A DNA stretch of 35,673 bases, from the NCBI GenBank assembly GCA_036501845.1, contig DASXZO010000027.1, forward strand, positions 1 to 35,673, read 5' to 3'. Positions 1-7,882 of this stretch are shown here, in pieces. Source of the stretch: JBBREP01 sp036501845. GTDB taxonomy: Bacteria > Actinomycetota > Acidimicrobiia > IMCC26256 > PALSA-610. The position numbers and the translations under genes were made by a program. The number at the start of each line of letters is the position of its first letter. Within the stretch, counting starts at the first letter, position 1. Under the pieces are notes generated by a model, which saw nothing but the letters and a program-made list of their open reading frames with translations, did no database searches and was not told the DNA's origin.

Positions 1-84
1 GGCATGGTTATAGGTTATGTGAGCGCTGTGCCGCACGCGCTCTCATTACCTCGACTGGTGAAAGTCCCGGTCAGAGGTGGTTTG

Positions 85-158
85 TGGGGCTAGGAAGAAT
101 CGAACTTCCGACCTCATCCTTATCAGGGATGCGCTCTAACCGACTGAGCTATAGCCCC
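85..158 (-). tRNA. tRNA-Ile (GAT anticodon)
   Basis: The minus strand folds into a complete 74-nt cloverleaf. The acceptor arm pairs GGGGCTA with TAGCCCC, followed by discriminator A. The D arm contains AGCTCAGTCGGTTAGAGC. The anticodon loop is CTGATAA with GAT at 122-124. The T arm is GGAAG-TTCGATT-CTTCC. Anticodon GAT reads isoleucine ATC/ATT codons. The 3' CCA is not encoded (CAA follows the discriminator), so the CCA-adding enzyme encoded at 28029-29486 would have to complete it. A tRNA-Ile downstream of gyrA is a common arrangement in actinobacteria. Confidence 0.97.
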
Positions 159-218
159 GCTGAGGGCGAGGAGCGTAGCAGCGCGTTCGACGCCCGCTCC
201 GAGCGCTTTGGTCGGCGA

Positions 219-698
219 TCAGCTCTCTTCGGAGACGACGATCTCGACACCGCCGACCAGCTCGGCGAAGAGGTTATAGAAGGCCGCCGCGAGCACCGTC
301 CACATCGTCATGAGACAGACAAACGCGAGCCCGATCAACGTGGACGCGCGCAGGATCTCGGGCGACAAGAAGTGGAACCCCTTGTCGTCGAACAGGTCGC
401 CGAAGAACTTCTCGACGTTGTGGATCACTCCGAACGCGTCGGCGACGAGCCACAGCATCACACCGGCGACGAGGGCCACGATGAGCGCGCAGAGGTAGAA
501 GCACAGCGACACCTTCAGCACCGACCACACGTCGATGCGGCGCACGGTCTGGTGGTAGCGGCGCTCGAGCGTCGCCCGCTTGACGGACTTGATGTTGATG
601 TCGGAGCGTGCTGGCGCGCCGACGCTCGTGGCCGGCTTACTCGTGTCGACGCTCGGCGCGACCACGTCGGTCGCCAGCGCTGCTCGTCGGATCGCCAT
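219..698 (-). CDS. DUF3566 family membrane protein
   Basis: This 159-residue protein has a cytoplasmic N-terminal part of about 55 residues and then the family core beginning RRIDVWSVLKVSL. A first membrane helix covers about 61-85 and a second about 117-145, ending in the conserved LVGGVEI region. DUF3566 proteins follow gyrA in many actinobacteria, as with Rv0007 in Mycobacterium; their function is not established beyond a suspected link to cell envelope or division. The ATG overlaps the gyrA stop by one base (TGATG), with an AGGAGGG ribosome site just upstream, so it is very likely translated together with gyrA. The family assignment is from remembered motif pattern and neighbourhood; the function is unknown. 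Confidence 0.85.
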   Translation of the reverse strand: MAIRRAALATDVVAPSVDTSKPATSVGAPARSDINIKSVKRATLERRYHQTVRRIDVWSVLKVSLCFYLCALIVALVAGVMLWLVADAFGVIHNVEKFFGDLFDDKGFHFLSPEILRASTLIGLAFVCLMTMWTVLAAAFYNLFAELVGGVEIVVSEES

Positions 699-3600
699 CA
701 GCCCTCCTGGGATTCGGGCTCCATTTCACCACGGTCGTCGTCGTCGGGCGCGTCACTCGCTTCGAGCACCCTGGCCACGGCCACCACCGTCTCGCCGTCT
801 TCCACTCGTGCGACCCGCACCCCTGTACCGGCCCGGCCCTGGATGGAGATCTCGCCGACACCGGTTCGGATCACGTTGCCGCCGGACGAGAACACGAGGA
901 TCTCGTCGTCGTCGTTCACCGTCATCGCCGCGACGACCTCGCCCCGGTTCTCGGTGACCTTGATGCCCCGCACGCCCTGCCCGCCCCGTTTGTGCGTGGT
1001 GAAGGCGTCGAGGCGGGTGCGCTTTCCGTGACCGCTCGATGACACGAACAGCATGACTGCGTCGTCGCGCGCAACGTCGCAACCCACCACGCCGTCGCGG
1101 TCGTTCTTCAGGCGCATGCCGCGTACACCTGCCGCGGCGCGGCCCATGGCGCGCACGTCGTCCTCCTGGAAGCGAATCGTCATGCCGTCGCGCGACACCA
1201 GGAAGATTTCGTCGGTGCCGCGGGTCTGCACCACCTTCACCAGTTCGTCGCCGTCGTTGAGGTTGATCGCGATCAGACCGGCGCGCAACGACGAGTCGTA
1301 TTCCGACATGCGGGTGCGCTTCACCGTGCCGCGCCGGGTGGCGAAGAACAGGTAGGCGCCGTCTTCGTAGGTGCGCGTGTCGATAATCGCTTCGATGTGC
1401 TCGTCGGGCTGCAGCGCGAGCAGGTTGACGAGCGCGGTGCCGCGCGCCGTGCGCTCCATCATCGGGATCTCGTGCGCGCGCAAGCGGTAGACCTTGCCGC
1501 GGTTCGAGAAGAACAGCAGGTACGAGTGCGCCGTGGTCATCAGCAGATGCTCCACGTAATCCTCGTCGCGCAGTTTCGCCCCGGTGATGCCGCGGCCGCC
1601 TCGACCCTGGCGGCGGAACGCGTCGGTCTGCACGTTCTTCACGTAGCCGCCGCGCGACAGCATCACGACGAGCTCCTCGTCGTCGATGAGGTCGAGCGTG
1701 GCGATCTCGCCCGGGTCGGGCACGAGCTGTGTGCGCCGTTCCGTGGCGAAGGTTTCCCTGATCTCGAGCAGCTCGTCCTTGATCACGCCGCGGAGCCTGC
1801 CGTCGTCGGCCAGAATCGCTTCGAGCTCGGCGATCGTGGCCTGCAACTCGTCGTACTCCTCGCGCAGCCGTTGGCCTTCCAGCTGGGCGAGCCGGCGCAG
1901 CTGCATGTCGAGAATGTGCTGGGCCTGTTCCTCGCTGAACGAGAACGGCTCGTTGCCAAGCGCGACGCGCGCTGCCGCGGCATCCTCGCTGGCGCGGATG
2001 AGCTGGATGATCGCGTCGATCATGTCGAGCGCGCGCAACAGTCCCTCGACGATGTGGGCCCGGCGGCGCGCCCGTTCGAGGCGGTGCTGGGAACGGCGGG
2101 TGACCACTTCCACCTGATGCTCGACATACACCCGCAATGCTTCGTGGAGAGAGAGCAGCCGCGGCACACCGTCGACGAGCGCGAGGACATTCGCCGCGAA
2201 GCTCGTCTGCATCGGTGTGTTCTTGTAGAGCTGGTTCAGCACCACCTGTGGGTTGGCGTCGCGCTTCAGGTCGATGACGAGGCTGATGGTGTCGCCTGCC
2301 GTGGCGTTGCGCACGTCGCGCACGCCTTCGATACGGCGGTCGTTGACGAGCTCGGCGATCTTCTGGCCGATTACCTCGGGCGAGGTCTGGTACGGGATCT
2401 CGCTCACGACGATGCGATGACCACCGCGGTGCTCCTCGATCTCGGCGACCGCGCGCATCTTGATCGAGCCGCGACCGTGCAGGTACATCTCGCTGCTCCC
2501 CGACTGCCCGAGTATCTGCGCGCCCGTCGGGAAGTCGGGGCCTTTCACGAACTCCATGAGGTCGCGCACCGTGGCGTCTGGGTGCTCGAGCAGGTGCACC
2601 GTGGCGTCGATGATCTCGCCGAGGTTGTGGGGCGGGATGTTCGTGGCCATGCCCACCGCAATGCCACCGACCCCGTTCACGAGCAGGTTCGGGAACCGCG
2701 CCGGCAACACCACAGGTTGCTGGTTCGCGCCGTCGTACGTGGGCTCCATGTCGACGGTGTCCTCGTCGATCTCGCCCAACAACCGCATCGCCAGCGGCGC
2801 CAACTTCGCCTCGGTGTTGTGGTTCACGAAGCCGCCGGCCGAGAACGCGTGGCTGTCCGACACGACTCGCACCGAATACACGGGCTGCTCGCCGGCGGAG
2901 GTGATCGAGTCGACCTTGGCGTAGTAGTAGCCGCCGTCTACGAGCGGCTCGATCACCGAGCGCACCTCGGCGCTTGTGATGTGCGCCAGGATCTCGGCGC
3001 CGTCGCGCTCCCACCGCTCGAGCCGATCGATGTTGTACTTACGCAGCCACGGGCTGCGCTCCTCCGACCGCACGTACTCGGCAAGGAACGGCACGTGATC
3101 GTTGCGCGTTTCCGCCGCAACGATCTGACTGACGCCGTCCGTGCTGCGGCTGCGAATGGTCACGATGCCGAACTCGAGGAGCAGCAACTGCACATCGGCG
3201 GCCAGCAGGTCACTCGTTGTGTAATAGCCAGTGGGCGCGTCTGTGCGCTCGAGCAGTGACATGGCGCCGGCGCACTCGAACAGCGCCTCGAGAAATACAC
3301 GCTTCAGCGCCAGCGACGCGTTCCACACGAACTCGGGGACGCGCTCCGCTTCGCGCGCTGCCGCGGCAGCGCGCAAAACCTCTGCGTCGCACAAATCGTC
3401 GGCGCTGTCGTGAACGCGTCGGTCGATCACCACGATCGCGCCCGGCGTGAGCTCGCTGAGGAGGCGCCATTGCAGGATCGGCACTCCGGCGACCGGTTCG
3501 AGACACAGCACTGGGTGGTTGGCGGTGCCGACGACTTCAAAGCCTTCGCGCGTGGATAGCCGCAGGGTGCGATGCTCGCCCGAGTGGAACATGCGATCGG

Positions 3601-4273
3601 CCGCGACGAGCTCGCCGTGCTCGTCGAGCAGCTTGACGTCGATGGCGCACTCGCTGTTGGGCTCAATAGCTGCGAGCGAGTCGATATGGCGTGTGCCTTC
3701 GGCGCCTCGAACTCGCGTCGACCCGATCACGCAGTATCTCATCGCGGCTGGGCGGTCGTTGGGGTCGGGGGAGCCGAAGTTGCCGTGGCCGTCGATCAGT
3801 GGGTGGCGCAGTGAGAAGTCTTGGGCCATGCGCGCCAGCGCGTCGTAGATCGCGGTGTCGCCGTGCGGGTGGTACTTGCCCATCACGTCGCCGACCGCCG
3901 ACGCGCACTTCTTGTAGTTGCGTTCGGGCAGCATGCCGCCCTCGAACATGCCGTAGAGGATGCGGCGGTGCACCGGCTTCAAGCCGTCGCGCGCGTCGGG
4001 CAGCGCGCGCGAGGTGATGACCGACATCGCGTAGTCGAGGAACGAGCGCTCCATCTCCTCTTGGAGCTCGATCGGAGTGGAGTCGCCGCGAGCCGCCGTC
4101 GCGTCGTCGTCGGCCACCACCGTGGCTTCGGTGCCAGGCGCGCCCTCGCCGTTGCCGTCGCCTTCGGTCGCGTCCCCGTTCGCGTCGCCGCTCGACGTGC
4201 TCAGCTCGGGGTCGGAGCCGTCGGAGGACGCGGCGTCGCCGTTGCGTTCGATCGCGTCATCATCGTCGGCCAT
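698..4273 (-). CDS. gyrA: DNA gyrase subunit A with in-frame intein
   Basis: GyrA is the DNA-cleaving subunit of gyrase, which introduces negative supercoils ahead of replication forks. The precursor is 1191 residues. Residues 1 to about 65 are an acidic D/E/G/S-rich extension. The cleavage core follows (PVHRRILYGM, HPHGDTAIYD, then AAMRY with catalytic Tyr180). Residues 181-486 are an intein, and the extein resumes with TEAKLAPLA. The C-terminal domain carries the GyrA box QGRGGRG. The spliced protein would be about 885 residues, normal apart from the acidic N-terminus. The start is taken as ATG 4273: a GGAGGA box at 4281-4286 lies 7 nt upstream; a GTG immediately before it (4276) is possible but closer to that box. 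The gene lies 30 nt after gyrB, so the two are probably co-transcribed. Confidence 0.97.
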   Translation of the reverse strand: MADDDDAIERNGDAASSDGSDPELSTSSGDANGDATEGDGNGEGAPGTEATVVADDDATAARGDSTPIELQEEMERSFLDYAMSVITSRALPDARDGLKPVHRRILYGMFEGGMLPERNYKKCASAVGDVMGKYHPHGDTAIYDALARMAQDFSLRHPLIDGHGNFGSPDPNDRPAAMRYCVIGSTRVRGAEGTRHIDSLAAIEPNSECAIDVKLLDEHGELVAADRMFHSGEHRTLRLSTREGFEVVGTANHPVLCLEPVAGVPILQWRLLSELTPGAIVVIDRRVHDSADDLCDAEVLRAAAAAREAERVPEFVWNASLALKRVFLEALFECAGAMSLLERTDAPTGYYTTSDLLAADVQLLLLEFGIVTIRSRSTDGVSQIVAAETRNDHVPFLAEYVRSEERSPWLRKYNIDRLERWERDGAEILAHITSAEVRSVIEPLVDGGYYYAKVDSITSAGEQPVYSVRVVSDSHAFSAGGFVNHNTEAKLAPLAMRLLGEIDEDTVDMEPTYDGANQQPVVLPARFPNLLVNGVGGIAVGMATNIPPHNLGEIIDATVHLLEHPDATVRDLMEFVKGPDFPTGAQILGQSGSSEMYLHGRGSIKMRAVAEIEEHRGGHRIVVSEIPYQTSPEVIGQKIAELVNDRRIEGVRDVRNATAGDTISLVIDLKRDANPQVVLNQLYKNTPMQTSFAANVLALVDGVPRLLSLHEALRVYVEHQVEVVTRRSQHRLERARRRAHIVEGLLRALDMIDAIIQLIRASEDAAAARVALGNEPFSFSEEQAQHILDMQLRRLAQLEGQRLREEYDELQATIAELEAILADDGRLRGVIKDELLEIRETFATERRTQLVPDPGEIATLDLIDDEELVVMLSRGGYVKNVQTDAFRRQGRGGRGITGAKLRDEDYVEHLLMTTAHSYLLFFSNRGKVYRLRAHEIPMMERTARGTALVNLLALQPDEHIEAIIDTRTYEDGAYLFFATRRGTVKRTRMSEYDSSLRAGLIAINLNDGDELVKVVQTRGTDEIFLVSRDGMTIRFQEDDVRAMGRAAAGVRGMRLKNDRDGVVGCDVARDDAVMLFVSSSGHGKRTRLDAFTTHKRGGQGVRGIKVTENRGEVVAAMTVNDDDEILVFSSGGNVIRTGVGEISIQGRAGTGVRVARVEDGETVVAVARVLEASDAPDDDDRGEMEPESQEG
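2816..3733 (-). other. GyrA intein (306 aa) with decayed LAGLIDADG endonuclease
   Basis: The intein interrupts GyrA directly after the catalytic tyrosine (MRY|C ... HN|T), the same site as the Mycobacterium xenopi and M. leprae GyrA inteins. Splicing blocks are intact: Cys1 in CVIGSTRV, block B TANH (Thr70, His73), the C-terminal block from about 285 (VYSVRVVSDSHAF), penultimate His305, terminal Asn306 and Thr as +1 residue. The middle part (about 105-265) resembles a homing endonuclease: RVPEF, then FLEALFECAG at 147-156 aligned with a LAGLIDADG motif, then YYTTSDLLAADVQLLL. The catalytic acidic residue of the motif is replaced by Ala155, and I see no second motif. Splicing is therefore expected to work while DNA cleavage is probably lost. 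Residue numbers are within the intein. Confidence 0.93.
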
Positions 4274-4303
4274 CACTCACTCCTCCGCTCGTGCCCCCTC
4301 GAA

Positions 4304-6223
4304 TCAGATGTCGAGGAACCGCACGTCCTTCGCGTTCTCCTGGATGAAACCGCGCCGCGCGTCGACGTCGTCGCCCATGAGCCGGGCGAGGATCCCGTCG
4401 GCGATCGCCGCGTCCTCCACCGACACCTGCAGGAGCGATCGAGTCGCGCGACTCATCGTGGTTTCACCGAGCTCGTCCCAGTCCATCTCGCCGAGGCCCT
4501 TGAACCGGCTCACTTCGATCTTGCGGCCCTCGTGATCGGCCTCGAACGCACGCAGTGCCGCGTCGTCCTTCAAGTAGTGCCGTTGCTTGCCGATGTCGGC
4601 GCGGAACAGTGGCGGCTGCGCGATGTACACGTAGCCGCGATGCACCAACTCCTGCAGTTGGCGGTAGAAGAACGTGAGCAGCAAGGTGCGAATGTGCGCG
4701 CCGTCGACATCGGCGTCGGTCATCAAGATGATCTTGTGATACCGGCACTTTTCGGCGTTGAAGTCCTCGCCGATACCGGTTCCGACCGCGGTGATGAGCG
4801 CCTGGATCTCCTCGTTGCGCAGCATCCGGTCGATACGCGCCCGCTCGACGTTGAGGATCTTGCCGCGGATCGGCAGGATCGCTTGCGAGTGGGGATCGCG
4901 CGCCTTCTTGGCCGGACCGCCGGCGCTGTCGCCCTCGACGATGAACAGTTCGGCTTCTTCGGGGTCGCGCGATGCGCAGTCGGCGAGTTTGCCGGGCATC
5001 CCGCCCGACTCGAGCAGTGACTTGCGACGGGTGAGGTCGCGCGCCTGGCGCGCGGCCACACGCGCGGTCGCAGCCTGCATGGCCTTGGCGACGACGGCCT
5101 TGGCCTCGCCGGGGTGCTCCTCGAACCAGTCGGCCAGCTTGTCGTTCGTGACCTTCTGGACGATCGAGCGCATCTCGGTGTTGCCGAGCTTTGTCTTGGT
5201 CTGCCCTTCGAACTGTGGCGATCGCAGCTTCACGGACACGATGGCCGTGAGCCCTTCGCGGATGTCCTCGCCCTGGAGGTTGTCGTCCTTCTCCTTCAAC
5301 AGGCCGCGGCCGCGCGCGTACTTGTTGAGCACGCTCGTGAGCGCGGTGCGAAAGCCTTCTTCGTGCATCCCGCCTTCGGTGGTGGCGATGTTGTTGGCGA
5401 AGCTGTGGATGCCCTCGTGGTACCCCGTGTTCCACTGCATGGCGACGTCGACCTCACTGGTGTCGAGCGCGTCGCCGTACGAGATCACCTGCGAAAACAG
5501 GGGTTCCTTGCTCGTGTTGAGGTGGGCGACGTAGTCGACGATGCCGCCGTCGTACTTGAACACGACCTCGTTGGTCGGTTCGGTGCGCTCGTCGCGGAAC
5601 GCGATCTCGAGCCCGCGGTTGAGGAACGCCATCTCGCGCAGGCGTTCGAGCAACGTCTGCGCACGGAACTCGGTCTCCTCGAACACCGTCGGGTCGGGCC
5701 AGAACCGCACGGTGGTGCCGGTGCGTTCCGAATCGCCGATGCGCTGGAGCGGGCCTTCGGCATGGCCACCGTCGCGAAACGTCATCGCGAAGGTGCCGCC
5801 GTCGCGCTCGATGCAGAGGTCGAGCCGCGACGAGAGCGCGTTCACCACCGACACGCCCACGCCGTGCAGACCGCCGGAGATCTTGTAGCCGGCGCCACCG
5901 AACTTGCCGCCTGCGTGCAACACCGTGAGCACCACTTCGGCGGCCGACATGCCCGGGTACTCGGGCATCTCGTCGACCGGAATGCCGCGGCCGTCGTCGG
6001 ATTCCTCGCACGATCCATCGGCGTGCAGCGTGACGACGATCTTGTCGCAATAGCCCGCGAGGGCCTCGTCGACGCTGTTGTCGACGACCTCGTAGACGAG
6101 GTGGTGCAGGCCCGACGGACCCGTCGAACCGATGTACATACCGGGCCGTTCGCGGACGGCTTCGAGGCCCTTGAGCACCCTGATGTCCTTGGCGCCGTAG
6201 GCCACTGAATCGCTCCACTCCAC
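4304..6223 (-). CDS. gyrB: DNA gyrase subunit B
   Basis: GyrB is the ATPase subunit of gyrase. The GHKL ATPase domain shows YEVVDN (Glu45, Asn49), GGKFGG (105-110), GGLHGVGVSVVNALS (117-131) and the QTK loop (341-343). The TOPRIM domain shows EGDSAGG (430-436) and the metal-binding DADVD (503-507). The end has the expected KGLGEMDW and GDDVDARRGFI. Length, 639 residues, is typical. Pro437 follows EGDSAGG where Ser is more usual. The listed GTG at 6223 has no clear ribosome site; GTG at 6202 has GTGGAG upstream at 7 nt and would give 632 residues, so the start is uncertain by seven codons. Downstream gyrA begins 30 nt after the stop, and both look to be one operon. Confidence 0.97.
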   Translation of the reverse strand: MEWSDSVAYGAKDIRVLKGLEAVRERPGMYIGSTGPSGLHHLVYEVVDNSVDEALAGYCDKIVVTLHADGSCEESDDGRGIPVDEMPEYPGMSAAEVVLTVLHAGGKFGGAGYKISGGLHGVGVSVVNALSSRLDLCIERDGGTFAMTFRDGGHAEGPLQRIGDSERTGTTVRFWPDPTVFEETEFRAQTLLERLREMAFLNRGLEIAFRDERTEPTNEVVFKYDGGIVDYVAHLNTSKEPLFSQVISYGDALDTSEVDVAMQWNTGYHEGIHSFANNIATTEGGMHEEGFRTALTSVLNKYARGRGLLKEKDDNLQGEDIREGLTAIVSVKLRSPQFEGQTKTKLGNTEMRSIVQKVTNDKLADWFEEHPGEAKAVVAKAMQAATARVAARQARDLTRRKSLLESGGMPGKLADCASRDPEEAELFIVEGDSAGGPAKKARDPHSQAILPIRGKILNVERARIDRMLRNEEIQALITAVGTGIGEDFNAEKCRYHKIILMTDADVDGAHIRTLLLTFFYRQLQELVHRGYVYIAQPPLFRADIGKQRHYLKDDAALRAFEADHEGRKIEVSRFKGLGEMDWDELGETTMSRATRSLLQVSVEDAAIADGILARLMGDDVDARRGFIQENAKDVRFLDI

Positions 6224-6307
6224 GTCGGCGAACCGGGCTGTCCGCGAGGGTGCGGAACTACCCGGCTGGAAGCGCGTTTGCCCAGGTCAGACGGCATTTG
6301 CGCGATA

Positions 6308-6323
6308 GGTGGAGTCTACCACC
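6308..6323 (-). promoter_or_regulatory. Candidate gyrB -10 element inside inverted repeat
   Basis: On the minus strand the six bases TAGACT (6318-6313) fit the actinobacterial TANNNT -10 pattern. They are flanked by a perfect 5-bp inverted repeat (GGTGG/CCACC), so the -10 box forms the loop of a small hairpin. The position, roughly 85-110 nt upstream of gyrB, suits its promoter. No good -35 box is visible. This is inference from pattern only. Confidence 0.35.
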
Positions 6324-6334
6324 CGGCTGCGACA

Positions 6335-6383
6335 GAACGGCCCGTTCAGCGGGTCATCGCGCGGGGTCGCGACCGGGCCGTTC
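6335..6383 (-). terminator. Inverted repeat around the dciA stop, possible terminator
   Basis: GAACGGCCCG (6335-6344) and CGGGCCGTTC (6374-6383) form a perfect 10-bp GC-rich inverted repeat with a 29-nt loop. The dciA stop codon (6356-6354) lies in the loop. The smaller palindrome GTCGCGAC lies within the loop. There is no T tract, which is common for terminators in GC-rich actinobacteria. It may separate dnaA-dnaN-recF-dciA transcription from gyrBA. Confidence 0.4.
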
Positions 6384-6668
6384 GACCACCACGCGCAGCT
6401 CCTTCACGACGCCCGGGCCGAGCAACTCCGACCACCGCCGGGCGAGGGTTCCGCTGCGCTGTCGGAGCACCGACGCAACCGTCGAATCGTCGACGAGCAC
6501 GGTGAGTGTTCCGTCGACCAGACCGCCGGGCCGGGCGTGCTCGGCCACTTGCAACCCCACGACGTCGACCCACCGGCTGCTCAGCGCCGCGAGCGCGTCG
6601 GGCGTGGCCGTGCGTAAATCGTCGGCCACCGCTCGCAACGTGTCGCGCAACGGCACCGGACGTTTCAT
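6354..6668 (-). CDS. dciA: DciA-like replicative helicase operator (DUF721)
   Basis: This 104-residue protein has the DUF721 core: LSSRWVDVVGLQVAEHARP, then a beta-rich stretch (GTLTVLVDDSTVASVLRQRS) and LLGPGVVKELRVVVE near the end. Family knowledge: DUF721 proteins such as Mycobacterium Rv0004 were renamed DciA because they interact with DnaB and are needed to load or operate the replicative helicase in bacteria lacking DnaC or DnaI. The position after recF and before gyrB is the standard actinobacterial one. ATG 6668 is preceded by GGCGAGGCAG. It lies 46 nt downstream of recF. The family is clear; the exact role in this organism is inferred. Confidence 0.9.
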   Translation of the reverse strand: MKRPVPLRDTLRAVADDLRTATPDALAALSSRWVDVVGLQVAEHARPGGLVDGTLTVLVDDSTVASVLRQRSGTLARRWSELLGPGVVKELRVVVERPGRDPAR

Positions 6669-6714
6669 ATCTGCCTCGCCTGCCTTCGACAGCGGGTCAT
6701 TCGCACTGGTGTGC

Positions 6715-7860
6715 TCATCCTTCCACGACCCGGCCGGCGTCGACGGTGTACACCGCTTCCATCGTGAGGCCCGACGGCAACGCGCCGGCAGTGGTGAGCA
6801 ACGTCTGGCCCGGTGGCAACACTGTCAACAAGGCCTCGGCGCGCGTCGCGTCGAGCTCGGAGAACACGTCGTCGAGCAACAGCACTGGCACCGTTGCGGT
6901 GATCGTCGACGTGACCTCGTGCCCCGCGAGGCGCAACGCGAGCGCCAGTGTGCGTTGCTCGCCCTGCGATGCCTGCACACGCGCGTCGAGACCGTTCAGC
7001 GTCATGACGAGATCATCCCGATGGGGGCCCACAAGCGTGACCGCGCGGTCGAGCTCGTGCTCACGCGTGCGCTCGAGCGCGTCACGCAGGCGCGCGTCGA
7101 CGTCGTCGACGTCTGCGAGTGTGAGCTCGGTATCGCTCCAATCACTCGTATAGGCGATGCCAACGACGGTCTCGTCGCGGCCGCTCAGACGCCGCGTGCA
7201 GCGCAACAGCGGTTCGGTGAGCGCGTCGAGGAGGCGCAGCCGGCCCCGGACGATCTCGGTGGCCGCAGCCACGAGCTGCTCGTCGAACGCGGCCAGCGTC
7301 TCGCGACCGTCCTGGTGGCGCGCGCCGCCGCGCAAGAGCGCGTTGCGTTGGCGCAGTACGCGTTCGAAATCGCTCAATGCGGCCACGTAGCGAGGTGAGA
7401 GGCCGGCAAGCAGCTCGTCGATGAAGGTCCGGCGGTGCTGGGGCGACGCCTTCACGAGCGCGAGGTCGTCGGGCGAGAACACCGTGGTCCGCAGCACGCC
7501 GAACAGGTCACGCGTGCGCTGCACGGCTTTGCGGTTCACGAGCATGCGGTTGCGGCCCGACGCCCGGATCTCGGCCTCGAACATCACTCGTCGTTCGCCC
7601 TGCTCGATCTCCTCGCGCACGACGGCAGTGTCGCAACCGCTGCGCACGACCGCGTTGTCGGGCGTGTGTCGCAGCGACCGCGCGGCGCTCGCCCAGCCCG
7701 TGGCCTCCAGCAGGCTCGTCTTGCCCTGGCCGTTCGCGCCGTGAAACACAGTGAGCCCCGGCGCCAGCGCGACGTCGATCGATTGCAGGCAGCGGAAGTT
7801 GTCGGCGTAGAGGCGCGCCACGCGCGACTGCGTGCACGCCGCCGCGTTCGTCGTGGTCAT
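6715..7860 (-). CDS. recF: DNA replication and repair protein RecF
   Basis: RecF is an SMC-like ATPase that recognises gapped DNA and helps load RecA for recombinational repair. The start at ATG 7860 gives 381 residues, typical of the family. An in-frame extension upstream would overlap dnaN and reads as low-quality sequence, so it was not used. Visible motifs are the N-terminal LYADNFRCL, Walker A GANGQGKTS, the ABC-type signature SQGEQRTLALALRLAG, and Walker B LLLDDVFSELD. The gene lies 22 nt after dnaN. That gap holds a small hairpin (CGCGGC-GAA-GCCGCG, 7866-7880) close to the start codon and no strong ribosome site, so translation may depend on coupling with dnaN. Confidence 0.96.
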   Translation of the reverse strand: MTTTNAAACTQSRVARLYADNFRCLQSIDVALAPGLTVFHGANGQGKTSLLEATGWASAARSLRHTPDNAVVRSGCDTAVVREEIEQGERRVMFEAEIRASGRNRMLVNRKAVQRTRDLFGVLRTTVFSPDDLALVKASPQHRRTFIDELLAGLSPRYVAALSDFERVLRQRNALLRGGARHQDGRETLAAFDEQLVAAATEIVRGRLRLLDALTEPLLRCTRRLSGRDETVVGIAYTSDWSDTELTLADVDDVDARLRDALERTREHELDRAVTLVGPHRDDLVMTLNGLDARVQASQGEQRTLALALRLAGHEVTSTITATVPVLLLDDVFSELDATRAEALLTVLPPGQTLLTTAGALPSGLTMEAVYTVDAGRVVEG

Positions 7861-7882
7861 GCGCCCGCGGCGAAGCCGCGCG

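Noticed and set aside
1..84. Possible second tRNA before tRNA-Ile, such as tRNA-Ala.
   Set aside because: No cloverleaf could be formed in these 84 bases; nothing recognisable was found.
1397..3259. A 620-codon open frame antisense to gyrA, and similar long antisense frames such as 25228-28014.
   Set aside because: These are shadows caused by high GC content. Their products have no recognisable domains, and they lie opposite genes with clear conserved motifs.
7866..7880. CGCGGC-GAA-GCCGCG hairpin between dnaN and recF as a terminator.
   Set aside because: It is short, has no T tract, and lies within an operon where recF follows after 22 nt. It is noted only under recF.
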